From the NCBI GenBank assembly GCA_002305275.1, contig DBQO01000038.1, positions 5,372 to 11,452 of the forward strand: a DNA stretch of 6,081 nucleotides. The letters are read 5' to 3'. A model generated the notes under the pieces. It searched no databases and was not told the DNA's origin. It worked only from the letters and a program-made list of their open reading frames with translations. How positions within the stretch are numbered: position 1 is the first letter of the stretch; each line of letters opens with the position of its first letter. Below, piece by piece: positions 1-6,058 of the stretch. The stretch comes from Bacteroidales bacterium UBA1392 (GTDB lineage: Bacteria > Bacteroidota > Bacteroidia > Bacteroidales > UBA932). Both the position numbers and the translations under genes were made by a program.

Positions 1-806
1 AGCTTAGCTCCGGAATTTTTGATAACGTACTCGGCATCAGCTGCGGCTTCACTCCATTTTCCCATTGTCAGATAGACTCGGGCACGGATTCCTCTTACGA
101 CATATTTATCGAAATGTGATTTGTTAACCTTTTTGATGGTACATTTGTCGAGATATTCAAACGCAGTACCAAGGTCTGCAAGAATCTGCGCATAGGTTTC
201 TTCAACCGAACTTCTGGCCATAGGGTCTGGCGAAGGAGTAAGACGTAAGATTACACCGGGTTGGGTATTGTTGCCTGCAGGATTGTATCTTTTTGCCCAT
301 GCCTGAACAAGCTCAAACAATGCAAATCCACGATAAGCATATGCCTCCCCAACCGCCATATAGCCGTATTGTTCCGAACCGGGCATGCCGGCATCATAAG
401 CTTCAATTACTTTGTTGGCATTATTTATTACCCTATAGAATAATTTCCAGTAATAATTGAGATCATTGTATTTGTGGGAGAGATCACGGTGATGAGTCAG
501 CTGCGCGCAAAATTTGTACATCACATTATCGTAGGTCCATACCACATCATCAGTCATAAAGGCGAGATGAAGGCAGAAAGTTTGATAACCTCCCTGTCCA
601 TTCCAGGAGGTAGTAGTGCCGCTGGAGTTCCCTTCGTACATCATACGGTGAATTCCGTTAATGGCCATCATAGCATTTTCTGTACTACTAAAGATACTGG
701 CCTCATCAACTGAAGAGGTAGGTGCCGTGTCCAGAAACTCTTTGCTGCAAGACCAGAAGGTCAGTATTGCAGCTATCATAAATATGATAGGATGTATTCG
801 TTTCAT
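1..806 (-). CDS. SusD/RagB-like outer-membrane lipoprotein, 3' end cut by window edge
   Basis: This frame is open from the ATG at 804-806 to base 1, giving 268 complete codons. The protein begins MKRIHPIIFMIAAILTFWSC, a lipoprotein signal peptide with the acylated Cys at residue 20, followed by SKEFLD, a very common start of mature SusD proteins. Family-like helical segments follow: residues 122-140 (FYRVINNANKVIEAYDAG), 153-170 (GEAYAYRGFALFELVQAW) and 238-262 (RGIRARVYLTMGKWSEAA and on), which are TPR-like. SusD proteins are usually about 500-600 residues, so roughly half is visible, mainly the SusD-like N-terminal domain. In this family the lipoprotein is a substrate-binding lid on the extracellular face of its SusC partner, whose gene ends 12 bp upstream. 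The tight spacing implies co-transcription from the susC promoter. Met10 is an alternative start but would destroy the signal peptide. The ligand (glycan or peptide) cannot be told from this part. Confidence 0.95.
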   Translation of the reverse strand, partial: MKRIHPIIFMIAAILTFWSCSKEFLDTAPTSSVDEASIFSSTENAMMAINGIHRMMYEGNSSGTTTSWNGQGGYQTFCLHLAFMTDDVVWTYDNVMYKFCAQLTHHRDLSHKYNDLNYYWKLFYRVINNANKVIEAYDAGMPGSEQYGYMAVGEAYAYRGFALFELVQAWAKRYNPAGNNTQPGVILRLTPSPDPMARSSVEETYAQILADLGTAFEYLDKCTIKKVNKSHFDKYVVRGIRARVYLTMGKWSEAAADAEYVIKNSGAK

Positions 807-818
807 ATCAAGTAAGCT

Positions 819-3800
819 TTATAGAGTAATATTAACACCAAGTGAAATAGTCCTTGAAGGACTGAAGCGATCTCCGCCGGAGTCATAATTACTCAAAGAA
901 TAGTTTGAGTTGAGACCCCTACGGGCATTGAATACATAGAGATGGTCTCCTGACAAATATACCTGAATCTTACTAAGCTTGAGCCTTTCACACCACTTCT
1001 TAGGAAGTGAATAAGCCAGGTTCAGACTATTTATCTCCAGCATATTGGTAGTGGTAAGCCATCTTGTTGAACGTGCAGCGTGGATATTTGAAGCGTAAGT
1101 GGCGTTACTGGTCAACATAGGCACATTAGTCACATCACCCGGCTTACGCCACATATTGGCGGCAAGGTCGGGTGAGAGGTTTACCGAGTTGGTGCTCACA
1201 AGAGCACCTATCATCACATTTTCATAAGCCCGATCATAGGTCCATCCGCCAAGTTGATAGTATAAATCAAGCGATAAAGTGAAGCCTTTCCAGCTAAGGG
1301 AGGTATTTATTCCTCCGAATAGGTCTGGTATTGAGGAACCACTATAATCTTCACGCGCCTTAGCCATATTTGTCGTATAATTAATACCGTTAACACTCAC
1401 AATATCCTCGGAGGTATCGCTAATAAATTCGTCTGCAATCTCAAAGATGTTCAAACCTGTCTGAGGATCCACGCCTGCCCATTGATAAAGCCACCATTCA
1501 TATACGGAGTGTCCCTGTTCCACTTTATTGTAGGAAGCGCTTCTCAAGAAGGGCTCGATAGGCAGCGAGGTAATGCGGTTTTTAAGGTATGTACCGGTAA
1601 GTCCGACATTCCAATTTATATCGCCGGTCTTGAAAATGTCATAGTCAAGTTGGAATTCAATTCCTCTGTTGTAGAGGCCGCCGGCATTTTCGTTGTGAGA
1701 AGTAAGACCGGTTGAAGGAGGAAGGGTTACCTCCATCAAAAGGTTAGTGGTCCTGCGGTCAAAATATTCTAACGATCCCCTCAACCGCCTGTTGAATAGG
1801 GAGAATTCTACTGCAACGTCCCAGTTTGTACTAACCTCCCATTGTAGATCGGGATTTCCTGTAGAGGTCATGCTCTGGGTATAACCGGGCTCGTCCACAT
1901 TCTGGTTAATCACATAAAGTGCCATCCAAGGAAAGTAACTGCCAAGGTCATCACTTCCAACAGTTCCCACAGAAGCACGCAGTTTCAGTCCGTTTATCCA
2001 GTCAATACCTCGCAAGAAGTTTTCTCTGTCAAGAACCCAGGATCCTCCAACTGACCAGAAATTGCCCCAACGTGAATTTCTCGCGAATCTGGAACTGCCA
2101 TCCCTGCGGAACGAACCGGAGAAGAAATACTTGCCGTCATAGTCATAATTGGCACGAGCAAAATAACCTTCAGTATTGTAAACGTTTTTATACGAACTGG
2201 GTTGTGCACTCACTTCGATATAGTTATCGAATTCATAATTGTCTCCTATGACAATCTGATAACGCATCGAAACCGAGGAGTTGAGTGAATATGTGTAACT
2301 GTTGCTTTCGTGACCGAGCAATGCATCCACATGATGTTTCCCGAAGTTGTGTCCCCAGGTTAGAAGCTGGTTGAAAGTCCAGGTACGGGTATTCGAGATT
2401 GTTTTAGAAGTTGCGGGGGTATTTGATGTCAACTCCGAATAGAAAGGAGTAGCTGAATGTGACACATAGTTACTGTTGTAGAGAGCGGCATTTGCCGTGA
2501 ACTTGAAATCCTTTAGGAACGAAATCTCAATGTAGGGTTTCACATCCATCATTGTTCTCTCTTGTTGGTTGAATCGATCCTTAAGTTGTCTGGGAGCATT
2601 TACTCCCGAATAGATCACACGGCCCGGAATAGTCAGTCCTGAAGCTGTAGTGTAACCTTCTCCAAAATCATAAATCGGATTACCATGTTCATCCAATATA
2701 TAAGCACCTGTGTTATCGTGCAGATGTACACCATACACGGGAGGCATACGTCGCGCAATCATGAATACATTACCCATTGTTCCCTGCGAAGTGGACTGAA
2801 TACCATATTGTGTACTCAACGTAGAAGCCATATTGACTCCGATATTGAGCCAGTCACTGGCTTTTGTAGAGACATTCGCCCTAGCTGTGTAACGTTCAAA
2901 TCCGGATCCTACAATATACCCTTCATTGTCGGAATATCCTACGGAAGCATAGTAACTATTCTTGCCGTGGCGTCCGTTTGCACTTACCGAATAATCCTGA
3001 ACAAGTCCCACCTGCTCTATTCCATTTCTCCAGTCTGTGTCATCCAACCATTTGAAAGTCGCGCTGCTATTGTATTTGCCGTTTATATCGACAACTTCGG
3101 TAATACCGCAAGACCAAGGATTGTATTCTTCAGTGAAATTAAGGCTGGTTGCAACAGAGTTAGAGGCTCGACGAGCTGCATCTTCGGGAGTGACGCCATT
3201 GAGAATGTGGTTGTTGTAATATAGTCGCCAATAAGTCTCCATATAATCCTTTATGCCCATAGTTTCATAGTCCTTAAACTCGCGAGTCACCCAGCCTGTG
3301 GAGACTTTAACATTGATAGTGGCTTTCTCGCTTTTGCCCTGCTTGGTAGTAACCATTATCACACCATTGGCGGCACGTGCACCGTACAGTGCAGTGGAAG
3401 CGGCATCCTTCAGCACAGTAATACTTTCGATATCACCTGAAGGGATACTTGAGAGTACTCCGGAGTAGATAATACCGTCCATAACTATAAGCGGATCAAT
3501 ATTACCATTTATGGATCCTATGCCACGGATAGTAATGGTGGCATCAGCGCCCGGTTGACCAAGGGTGGAGGTAAGTCGGATACCGGGTGTCGTACCGTTA
3601 AGAGTGTTGAGCGGGTTAGTATTAGGTATTAGCTGAATCTTTTCACCGCTAATTTTGCCCGCGGATCCCGTAAATGAAGTTTTGGTAGCGGTACCATAGG
3701 CCACTACCATTACCTCTTCCAAGGCTTCAGAATCGGGGATGAGAAATACATCTATTTCGGCTCGTCCGTTTACAGGGATTTCCTGGTTGTGGTACCCTAT

Positions 3801-4034
3801 GGAAGAAAAAATCAGTACGCTGTTACGCGGTACCGATATGGAATATTTGCCGTCGGCGTCAGCCGCGACTCCGGAAGTTGTGCCCTTTAGAACAACGCTT
3901 GCAAAAGGTACCGGATCGTGATTCTCATCGAATATGGTACCCTTGACGGAAATGTTTCCGCCTTGCCCAAGAATCCTGAAAGGCAAGAATAACAGCAATA
4001 CCATTACTGTTATCAGGAGATGTTTGTAATTCAT
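819..4034 (-). CDS. SusC/RagA-family TonB-dependent outer-membrane transporter
   Basis: This gene encodes 1071 residues, a normal length for SusC proteins, and ends in TAA. Residues 1-23 form a signal peptide (cleavage probably near ILG-QG). Residues about 28-100 form a carboxypeptidase-regulatory-like beta-sandwich (VKGTIFDENHDPVPFASV, then DGKYSISV). A TonB-box-like stretch EEVMVVAYGT lies at 106-115. The plug spans about 117-235 with LIVMDGIIY (182-190) and the hallmark ITVLKDAAST/ALYGARAANG (205-224). The remainder is the beta-barrel, with family motifs FRRDGSSRF (642-650), NPDLQWE (727-733), NAGGLYNRGIEF (783-794) and a C-terminal NMLEINSLNLAYSLP (997-1011). No STN domain precedes the beta-sandwich, so it is not of the class that signals directly to an anti-sigma factor. 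The last residue is Leu, where barrel proteins usually end in an aromatic residue. It should work with the SusD-like partner encoded 12 bp downstream, importing a nutrient with TonB-ExbBD energy. The substrate is unknown. Confidence 0.97.
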   Translation of the reverse strand: MNYKHLLITVMVLLLFLPFRILGQGGNISVKGTIFDENHDPVPFASVVLKGTTSGVAADADGKYSISVPRNSVLIFSSIGYHNQEIPVNGRAEIDVFLIPDSEALEEVMVVAYGTATKTSFTGSAGKISGEKIQLIPNTNPLNTLNGTTPGIRLTSTLGQPGADATITIRGIGSINGNIDPLIVMDGIIYSGVLSSIPSGDIESITVLKDAASTALYGARAANGVIMVTTKQGKSEKATINVKVSTGWVTREFKDYETMGIKDYMETYWRLYYNNHILNGVTPEDAARRASNSVATSLNFTEEYNPWSCGITEVVDINGKYNSSATFKWLDDTDWRNGIEQVGLVQDYSVSANGRHGKNSYYASVGYSDNEGYIVGSGFERYTARANVSTKASDWLNIGVNMASTLSTQYGIQSTSQGTMGNVFMIARRMPPVYGVHLHDNTGAYILDEHGNPIYDFGEGYTTASGLTIPGRVIYSGVNAPRQLKDRFNQQERTMMDVKPYIEISFLKDFKFTANAALYNSNYVSHSATPFYSELTSNTPATSKTISNTRTWTFNQLLTWGHNFGKHHVDALLGHESNSYTYSLNSSVSMRYQIVIGDNYEFDNYIEVSAQPSSYKNVYNTEGYFARANYDYDGKYFFSGSFRRDGSSRFARNSRWGNFWSVGGSWVLDRENFLRGIDWINGLKLRASVGTVGSDDLGSYFPWMALYVINQNVDEPGYTQSMTSTGNPDLQWEVSTNWDVAVEFSLFNRRLRGSLEYFDRRTTNLLMEVTLPPSTGLTSHNENAGGLYNRGIEFQLDYDIFKTGDINWNVGLTGTYLKNRITSLPIEPFLRSASYNKVEQGHSVYEWWLYQWAGVDPQTGLNIFEIADEFISDTSEDIVSVNGINYTTNMAKAREDYSGSSIPDLFGGINTSLSWKGFTLSLDLYYQLGGWTYDRAYENVMIGALVSTNSVNLSPDLAANMWRKPGDVTNVPMLTSNATYASNIHAARSTRWLTTTNMLEINSLNLAYSLPKKWCERLKLSKIQVYLSGDHLYVFNARRGLNSNYSLSNYDSGGDRFSPSRTISLGVNITL

Positions 4035-4273
4035 ATATAGAAGTTTTTAGGAGATTTCAAAGAAATAAAATATACTCTCCCACCCCTTCATTCCAGCAAT
4101 TTGTAAAGAAATATAATTAGTAGGGTTCAAAATACTCTCTTATCCATAGTAAAGTATCGGAAATACTAAAAACAGAACAAGAGAGAAGAATAAGATGGCC
4201 GCGTAGCGCATCCTGAAACAATAAAAATACTTATTGCAAAAAGACATGGCTTGCAATATCTGAGGTTCTTCTA
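4035..4273 (-). other. Long 5' leader of the susC/susD unit (no gene seen)
   Basis: About 230 nt separate the predicted transcription start (about 7 nt after the -7 box, near 4267) from the susC ATG at 4032-4034. No convincing ORF lies here on either strand. The region is AT-rich, holds a small inverted repeat (AGTAT/ATACT around 4152-4166), and has two copies of GAGAGTAT on the minus strand (near 4072-4079 and 4132-4139). I see no recognisable riboswitch. Such a long leader could carry post-transcriptional control or an antisense RNA target, but that is inference. Confidence 0.45.
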
Positions 4274-4304
4274 CAAAGATAAGTTTTTTATACAAAAAAA
4301 GAGC
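4251..4304 (-). repeat. Promoter/early-leader module, copy 1 (copy 2 at 5999-6053)
   Basis: Aligned without gaps on the minus strand, 4304-4272 and 6053-6021 agree at 29 of 33 positions, from GCTCTTTTTT through TTATCTTTGTA. After a short, less similar stretch, TCAGATATTGCAA (4263-4251) matches TCAGATAATGCAA (6011-5999) at 12 of 13. The similarity thus covers the spacer, -7 box and first transcribed bases, beyond what a promoter consensus alone would give. Confidence 0.7.
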
Positions 4305-4310
4305 AACAAA
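4274..4310 (-). promoter_or_regulatory. Candidate Bacteroidota-type promoter for susC/susD
   Basis: On the minus strand, 4281-4274 reads TATCTTTG, an exact match to the Bacteroides -7 consensus TAnnTTTG. A TTG (4306-4304), with TTTG just upstream of it (4310-4307), could serve as the -33 element. The spacer is 22 nt, slightly longer than the usual 19-21, so this half is weak. The box lies about 240 nt before the susC start. The -33 candidate is inside the stem-loop of the upstream terminator, so termination and initiation signals overlap. The -7 box and its surroundings recur upstream of the lipoprotein operon. Confidence 0.6.
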
Positions 4311-4320
4311 TTGCTCTTTT
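4294..4320 (-). terminator. Rho-independent terminator of the lipoprotein operon
   Basis: Read on the minus strand, AAAAGAGCAA (4320-4311) and TTGCTCTTTT (4306-4297) form a perfect 10-bp stem around the four-base loop TTTG. Three more T follow, giving an uninterrupted run of seven T at 4300-4294. It lies about 80 nt after the stop codon of the last lipoprotein gene (4402-4404), in the right place to end that transcript. The stem is AT-rich (only three G-C pairs), so termination may be incomplete and some read-through into susC is possible. In the plus direction the stem is followed by only a short T-run, and no plus-strand gene is seen. Confidence 0.7.
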
Positions 4321-4334
4321 GATGTAACTTTTTT

Positions 4335-4400
4335 TCAAGGGTTAATTACACCAACATAATAGGGCCATAAGTGGTCTGCAGTAGCAGGACCAACCGACAT
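4335..4400 (-). CDS. Possible 21-residue small ORF after the last lipoprotein gene (doubtful)
   Basis: An ATG at 4400-4398 begins one base after the TGA of the 4402-4884 gene (TGAAATG). It reads 21 codons, MSVGPATADHLWPYYVGVINP, then TGA at 4337-4335, just before the terminator. The position would suit translational coupling, and the composition is not that of random AT-rich sequence. I do not recognise the peptide. It may equally be the decayed 3' end of an older coding sequence or chance. A small bulged hairpin (4373-4391) overlaps it. Confidence 0.2.
   Translation of the reverse strand: MSVGPATADHLWPYYVGVINP
4373..4391 (-). other. Small bulged hairpin just after the last lipoprotein stop
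   Basis: On the minus strand GGT-C-CTGC, loop TACT, GCAG-ACC can pair as a 7-bp stem with one bulged C. It begins 11 nt after the stop codon and has no T-run after it, so it is not a terminator by itself. It could protect the 3' end of the message, or be chance. Confidence 0.25.
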
Positions 4401-4401
4401 T

Positions 4402-4884
4402 TCATCCTTTGAATTTTTTGACAATAACCTTACCCTCCAAGGATGGCTTGTATTTGATGGTAAACCTTAAATACTCACCTTTGTTATTACAGAAAATCAA
4501 TATGTACTCGGTATTAGAGGATAGGGGCCCCAACGTGTACTCCAAATCGTAATCACAGATACATTTGCATTGAGGATCCGTTTCAGTTTCAACAATGGTG
4601 ATGGTGTTTCCTTCCACAGAGAGATCTGATTTTATAGTACCCGGACAGCAGTTGAATACTGCATTGACGTGCTTGATGCGAAGAAACCCGTCACCTATAG
4701 CTCTGTATTCGATAGATTCTTCACTTTCGGCTGATTTTGTGAAACTGGTCACAATCTCTTTACATCCTTGATATGAAAAATCTTTAATTTGAAGGTTTTC
4801 ATTCGGTGTCTCTCTATCGCAGCCCGTTCCTCCTATCAGGAAGAACAAAGCAAGCATTGTAATTATGGCCGATTTTGTTTTCAT
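4402..4884 (-). CDS. Cys-rich small lipoprotein, paralogue of the 5345-5815 gene; function unknown
   Basis: This gene encodes 160 residues from the ATG at 4882-4884. An in-frame ATG at 4915-4917 would add 11 residues (MKEFTINKITA) and overlap the upstream gene. The inner start is preferred because it aligns exactly with the paralogue (MKTK..ITMLAL) and gives a normal signal peptide. The lipobox is GGTGC with the acylated Cys at 22, followed by the acidic DRE. Mature Cys residues are 41, 79-80 (NCCPG), 106, 108 and 110 (CKCICDYDLEY) and 132. The even spacing, together with hydrophobic/polar alternation (TITIVETET, EYILIF, FTIKYKP), suggests a small all-beta domain stabilised by disulphides or binding a metal; this is inference. 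Similar Cys patterns occur in uncharacterised Bacteroidales lipoproteins as I recall them. It is the last gene of a three-gene operon, 10 bp after its neighbour and before a terminator. It should sit in the outer membrane, possibly surface-exposed. Confidence 0.85.
   Translation of the reverse strand: MKTKSAIITMLALFFLIGGTGCDRETPNENLQIKDFSYQGCKEIVTSFTKSAESEESIEYRAIGDGFLRIKHVNAVFNCCPGTIKSDLSVEGNTITIVETETDPQCKCICDYDLEYTLGPLSSNTEYILIFCNNKGEYLRFTIKYKPSLEGKVIVKKFKG
4402..4884 (-). repeat. Duplicated gene copy A (partner at 5345-5815)
   Basis: This coding region and 5345-5815 are diverged tandem-like duplicates in the same orientation, separated by the unrelated 4895-5338 gene. DNA similarity is obvious over the 5' third: for example GCAAGCATTGTAATTA and CCTTGATATGAAAA occur in both on the plus strand. 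Whether the middle gene inserted between the copies, or the copy moved as part of a larger rearrangement, cannot be told from one window. Confidence 0.8.
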
Positions 4885-4894
4885 AGCGGTTATT

Positions 4895-5338
4895 TTATTT
4901 ATTGTAAACTCTTTCACATGACCAGATAGTGCCTACAAACTTTACTTTTTCAAAAAATTCATCCCAGCCTTCGGGATAGGGACCTTCCGTCCCATGGGAA
5001 AAAATAAAAATTCCATCACACGTGTAGATGGCTTCCATAAATATAGCTGAGGGAGAGCGCTCGGGGATAAATTGCGTACCATTAACAATCACAATGAAAT
5101 TAGCCTTAGTCTCAGAATCCTCGTATAAAGAGACTACCATGTAGTGGGGGTTTGGATGCTCGGCGCGATGATTTTTAATCCACTCTATATTTCTTAGCGG
5201 ATCTTTTACTCCACATGCTGTTATATCGTGGTTTTCATAAATCTCATATTGAGGCCTCTTTTCACACCCTGACACAAAAAATAGCGTGAAGAGGAAGAAC
5301 GGGAAAATAACACTTAATAAAACCGACCTTGTCTTCAT
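4895..5338 (-). CDS. Small Bacteroidota lipoprotein with CGVxDPLxNIEWIK motif; function unknown
   Basis: This gene encodes 147 residues. The signal peptide MKTRSVLLSVIFPFFLFTLF ends in the lipobox FVSGC, with the acylated Cys at 25, followed by EKRPQYE. Residues 41-55 (ACGVKDPLRNIEWIK) match a motif I know from many uncharacterised small Bacteroidota lipoproteins, whose C-terminal half is typically strand-rich, as here (VIVNGTQF, EAIYTCDGIFIF). Other Cys are at 42, 107 and 141. Apart from the signal peptide it is not similar to the two flanking paralogues. The first codons do resemble theirs (MKT[KR], then CGGTTTTA in the DNA, shared with the 5815 gene), so the start region may have been copied. 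It lies 6 bp after the upstream gene and 10 bp before the next, which indicates one operon. I can assign no function. Confidence 0.85.
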   Translation of the reverse strand: MKTRSVLLSVIFPFFLFTLFFVSGCEKRPQYEIYENHDITACGVKDPLRNIEWIKNHRAEHPNPHYMVVSLYEDSETKANFIVIVNGTQFIPERSPSAIFMEAIYTCDGIFIFSHGTEGPYPEGWDEFFEKVKFVGTIWSCERVYNK

Positions 5339-5344
5339 ATTCTT

Positions 5345-5815
5345 TTAGTACTGAACTGTAATTCTACCCTCCAAAGATGGGGTGTAGGTAATCATTAACT
5401 TTGAAAACACATAGGCACCCCTGCTGAAAATCAATATATACTCTTTATTGGAAGTTAAGGGACCTACCGTATATTCCAAATCATAATCACAAATACAATC
5501 ACATATTGGATTTACTTCGCTCTCCACAATAGTAATGATGTTGTCCTTCATAGAAACATCTGCTTGAATAGTGTCGGGACAGCAGTTGAACAGGGCATTG
5601 ATATGCTTAATATGGAGATAGCCTCCGGCTACTGCTTTATATTCGACATACTCTTCGCCGTGATATGAGGCCAAAAGGCTTTTAGTTTCTTTACATCCTT
5701 GATATGAAAAGTCTTTAATCCGGAGACTTTCATTCGATGTCTCTTTGTCGCAGCCCACTCCTCCCATCAGAAAACACAGAGCAAGCATTGTAATTAAAAC
5801 CGTTTTCGTTTTCAT
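5345..5815 (-). CDS. Cys-rich small lipoprotein, paralogue of the 4402-4884 gene; function unknown
   Basis: This gene encodes 156 residues and is the first gene of the lipoprotein operon. The signal peptide starts MKTKTVLITMLALCFLMG and ends in the lipobox GGVGC, with Cys22 followed by DKE. The mature protein keeps the pattern of its paralogue: IKDFSYQGCKE (33-43), FNCCP (76-80), then CDCICDYDLEY (105-115), and a closing TPSLEG (145-150). It lacks the paralogue's Cys132 and the extra C-terminal Lys-rich tail. By-eye identity is about 60% over the whole length and highest in residues 1-43 and 98-130. An outer-membrane or surface location is likely. The six conserved mature Cys (41, 78, 79, 105, 107, 109) could form disulphides or a metal site; this is inference only. 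The start is fixed by the signal peptide. About 200 nt of leader precede it. Confidence 0.87.
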   Translation of the reverse strand: MKTKTVLITMLALCFLMGGVGCDKETSNESLRIKDFSYQGCKETKSLLASYHGEEYVEYKAVAGGYLHIKHINALFNCCPDTIQADVSMKDNIITIVESEVNPICDCICDYDLEYTVGPLTSNKEYILIFSRGAYVFSKLMITYTPSLEGRITVQY

Positions 5816-6020
5816 GATTTACAGTACACTGAGATTTTTTAATATAATAACTTCCGTCTAATTATATATACGCATTGACTCACGAAATACTTACATCACC
5901 GAGTAAAAATTGTGCGACAAAAGATCTTATATCGTATAGATGCAAAAATTAGCCCAAACGCTGCATACGATGAAATTAATCTTCTTAATCCCAATTGGTT
6001 GCATTATCTGAAAGTTTCCT
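5816..6020 (-). other. Leader of the lipoprotein operon (no gene seen)
   Basis: About 200 AT-rich bases lie between the predicted start of transcription (near 6016) and the ATG at 5815. The only open stretch worth mentioning is a 13-codon plus-strand ATG frame at 5970-6011, which is antisense to the leader and unsupported. The first part (5999-6011) repeats a motif found at the same place in the susC leader. The rest has no similarity to that leader that I can see. Confidence 0.45.
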
Positions 6021-6053
6021 TACAAAGATAACTCTTTTAAACGAAAAAAGAGC
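5999..6053 (-). repeat. Promoter/early-leader module, copy 2 (copy 1 at 4251-4304)
   Basis: This is the partner of the module before susC. It differs from copy 1 in lacking the upstream arm of the terminator hairpin. Its upstream flank is instead a few bases followed by the IS3-like end at 6059. Confidence 0.7.
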
Positions 6054-6055
6054 GA
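6023..6055 (-). promoter_or_regulatory. Candidate promoter for the three-lipoprotein operon
   Basis: On the minus strand 6030-6023 reads TATCTTTG, an exact match to the Bacteroides -7 consensus TAnnTTTG, followed by TA as in the susC promoter. At the position equivalent to the susC -33 TTG this copy has TCG (6055-6053), so the -33 element looks poor. Similarity to the susC promoter stops there, only a few bases before the IS-like end at 6059. A 7-bp inverted repeat (CTCTTTT 6032-6038 with AAAAGAG 6046-6052) lies in the spacer. Confidence 0.55.
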
Positions 6056-6058
6056 TTG

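Noticed and set aside
261..888. Three short plus-strand open frames
   Set aside because: They are antisense to the susD-like gene, which runs without a stop from 806 to the edge and has clear family motifs.
1919..2251. 110-codon plus-strand and 71-codon minus-strand open frames around here
   Set aside because: Both are inside susC in other frames, with compositions typical of shadow translations.
2685..3224. 179-codon plus-strand open frame
   Set aside because: It is wholly antisense to the well-supported susC barrel region, has no recognisable domain and no promoter, and is a shadow of the real frame.
4121..4140. Second susC promoter (minus strand GTATTTTGAA)
   Set aside because: It is one base short of the TAnnTTTG consensus and has no TTG at a suitable distance upstream.
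4885..4917. Upstream start (ATG at 4917) for the last lipoprotein gene
   Set aside because: It adds 11 residues before a complete lipoprotein signal peptide, overlaps the previous gene, and has no counterpart in the paralogue.
5970..6011. 13-codon plus-strand frame starting MKLIFLIP
   Set aside because: It is too short, antisense to the operon leader, and partly inside the repeated leader motif; nothing supports expression.
4251..6053. Invertible promoter switch, as found for some phase-variable SusC genes
   Set aside because: The two module copies are in direct, not inverted, orientation, and no inverted repeats flank a promoter here.
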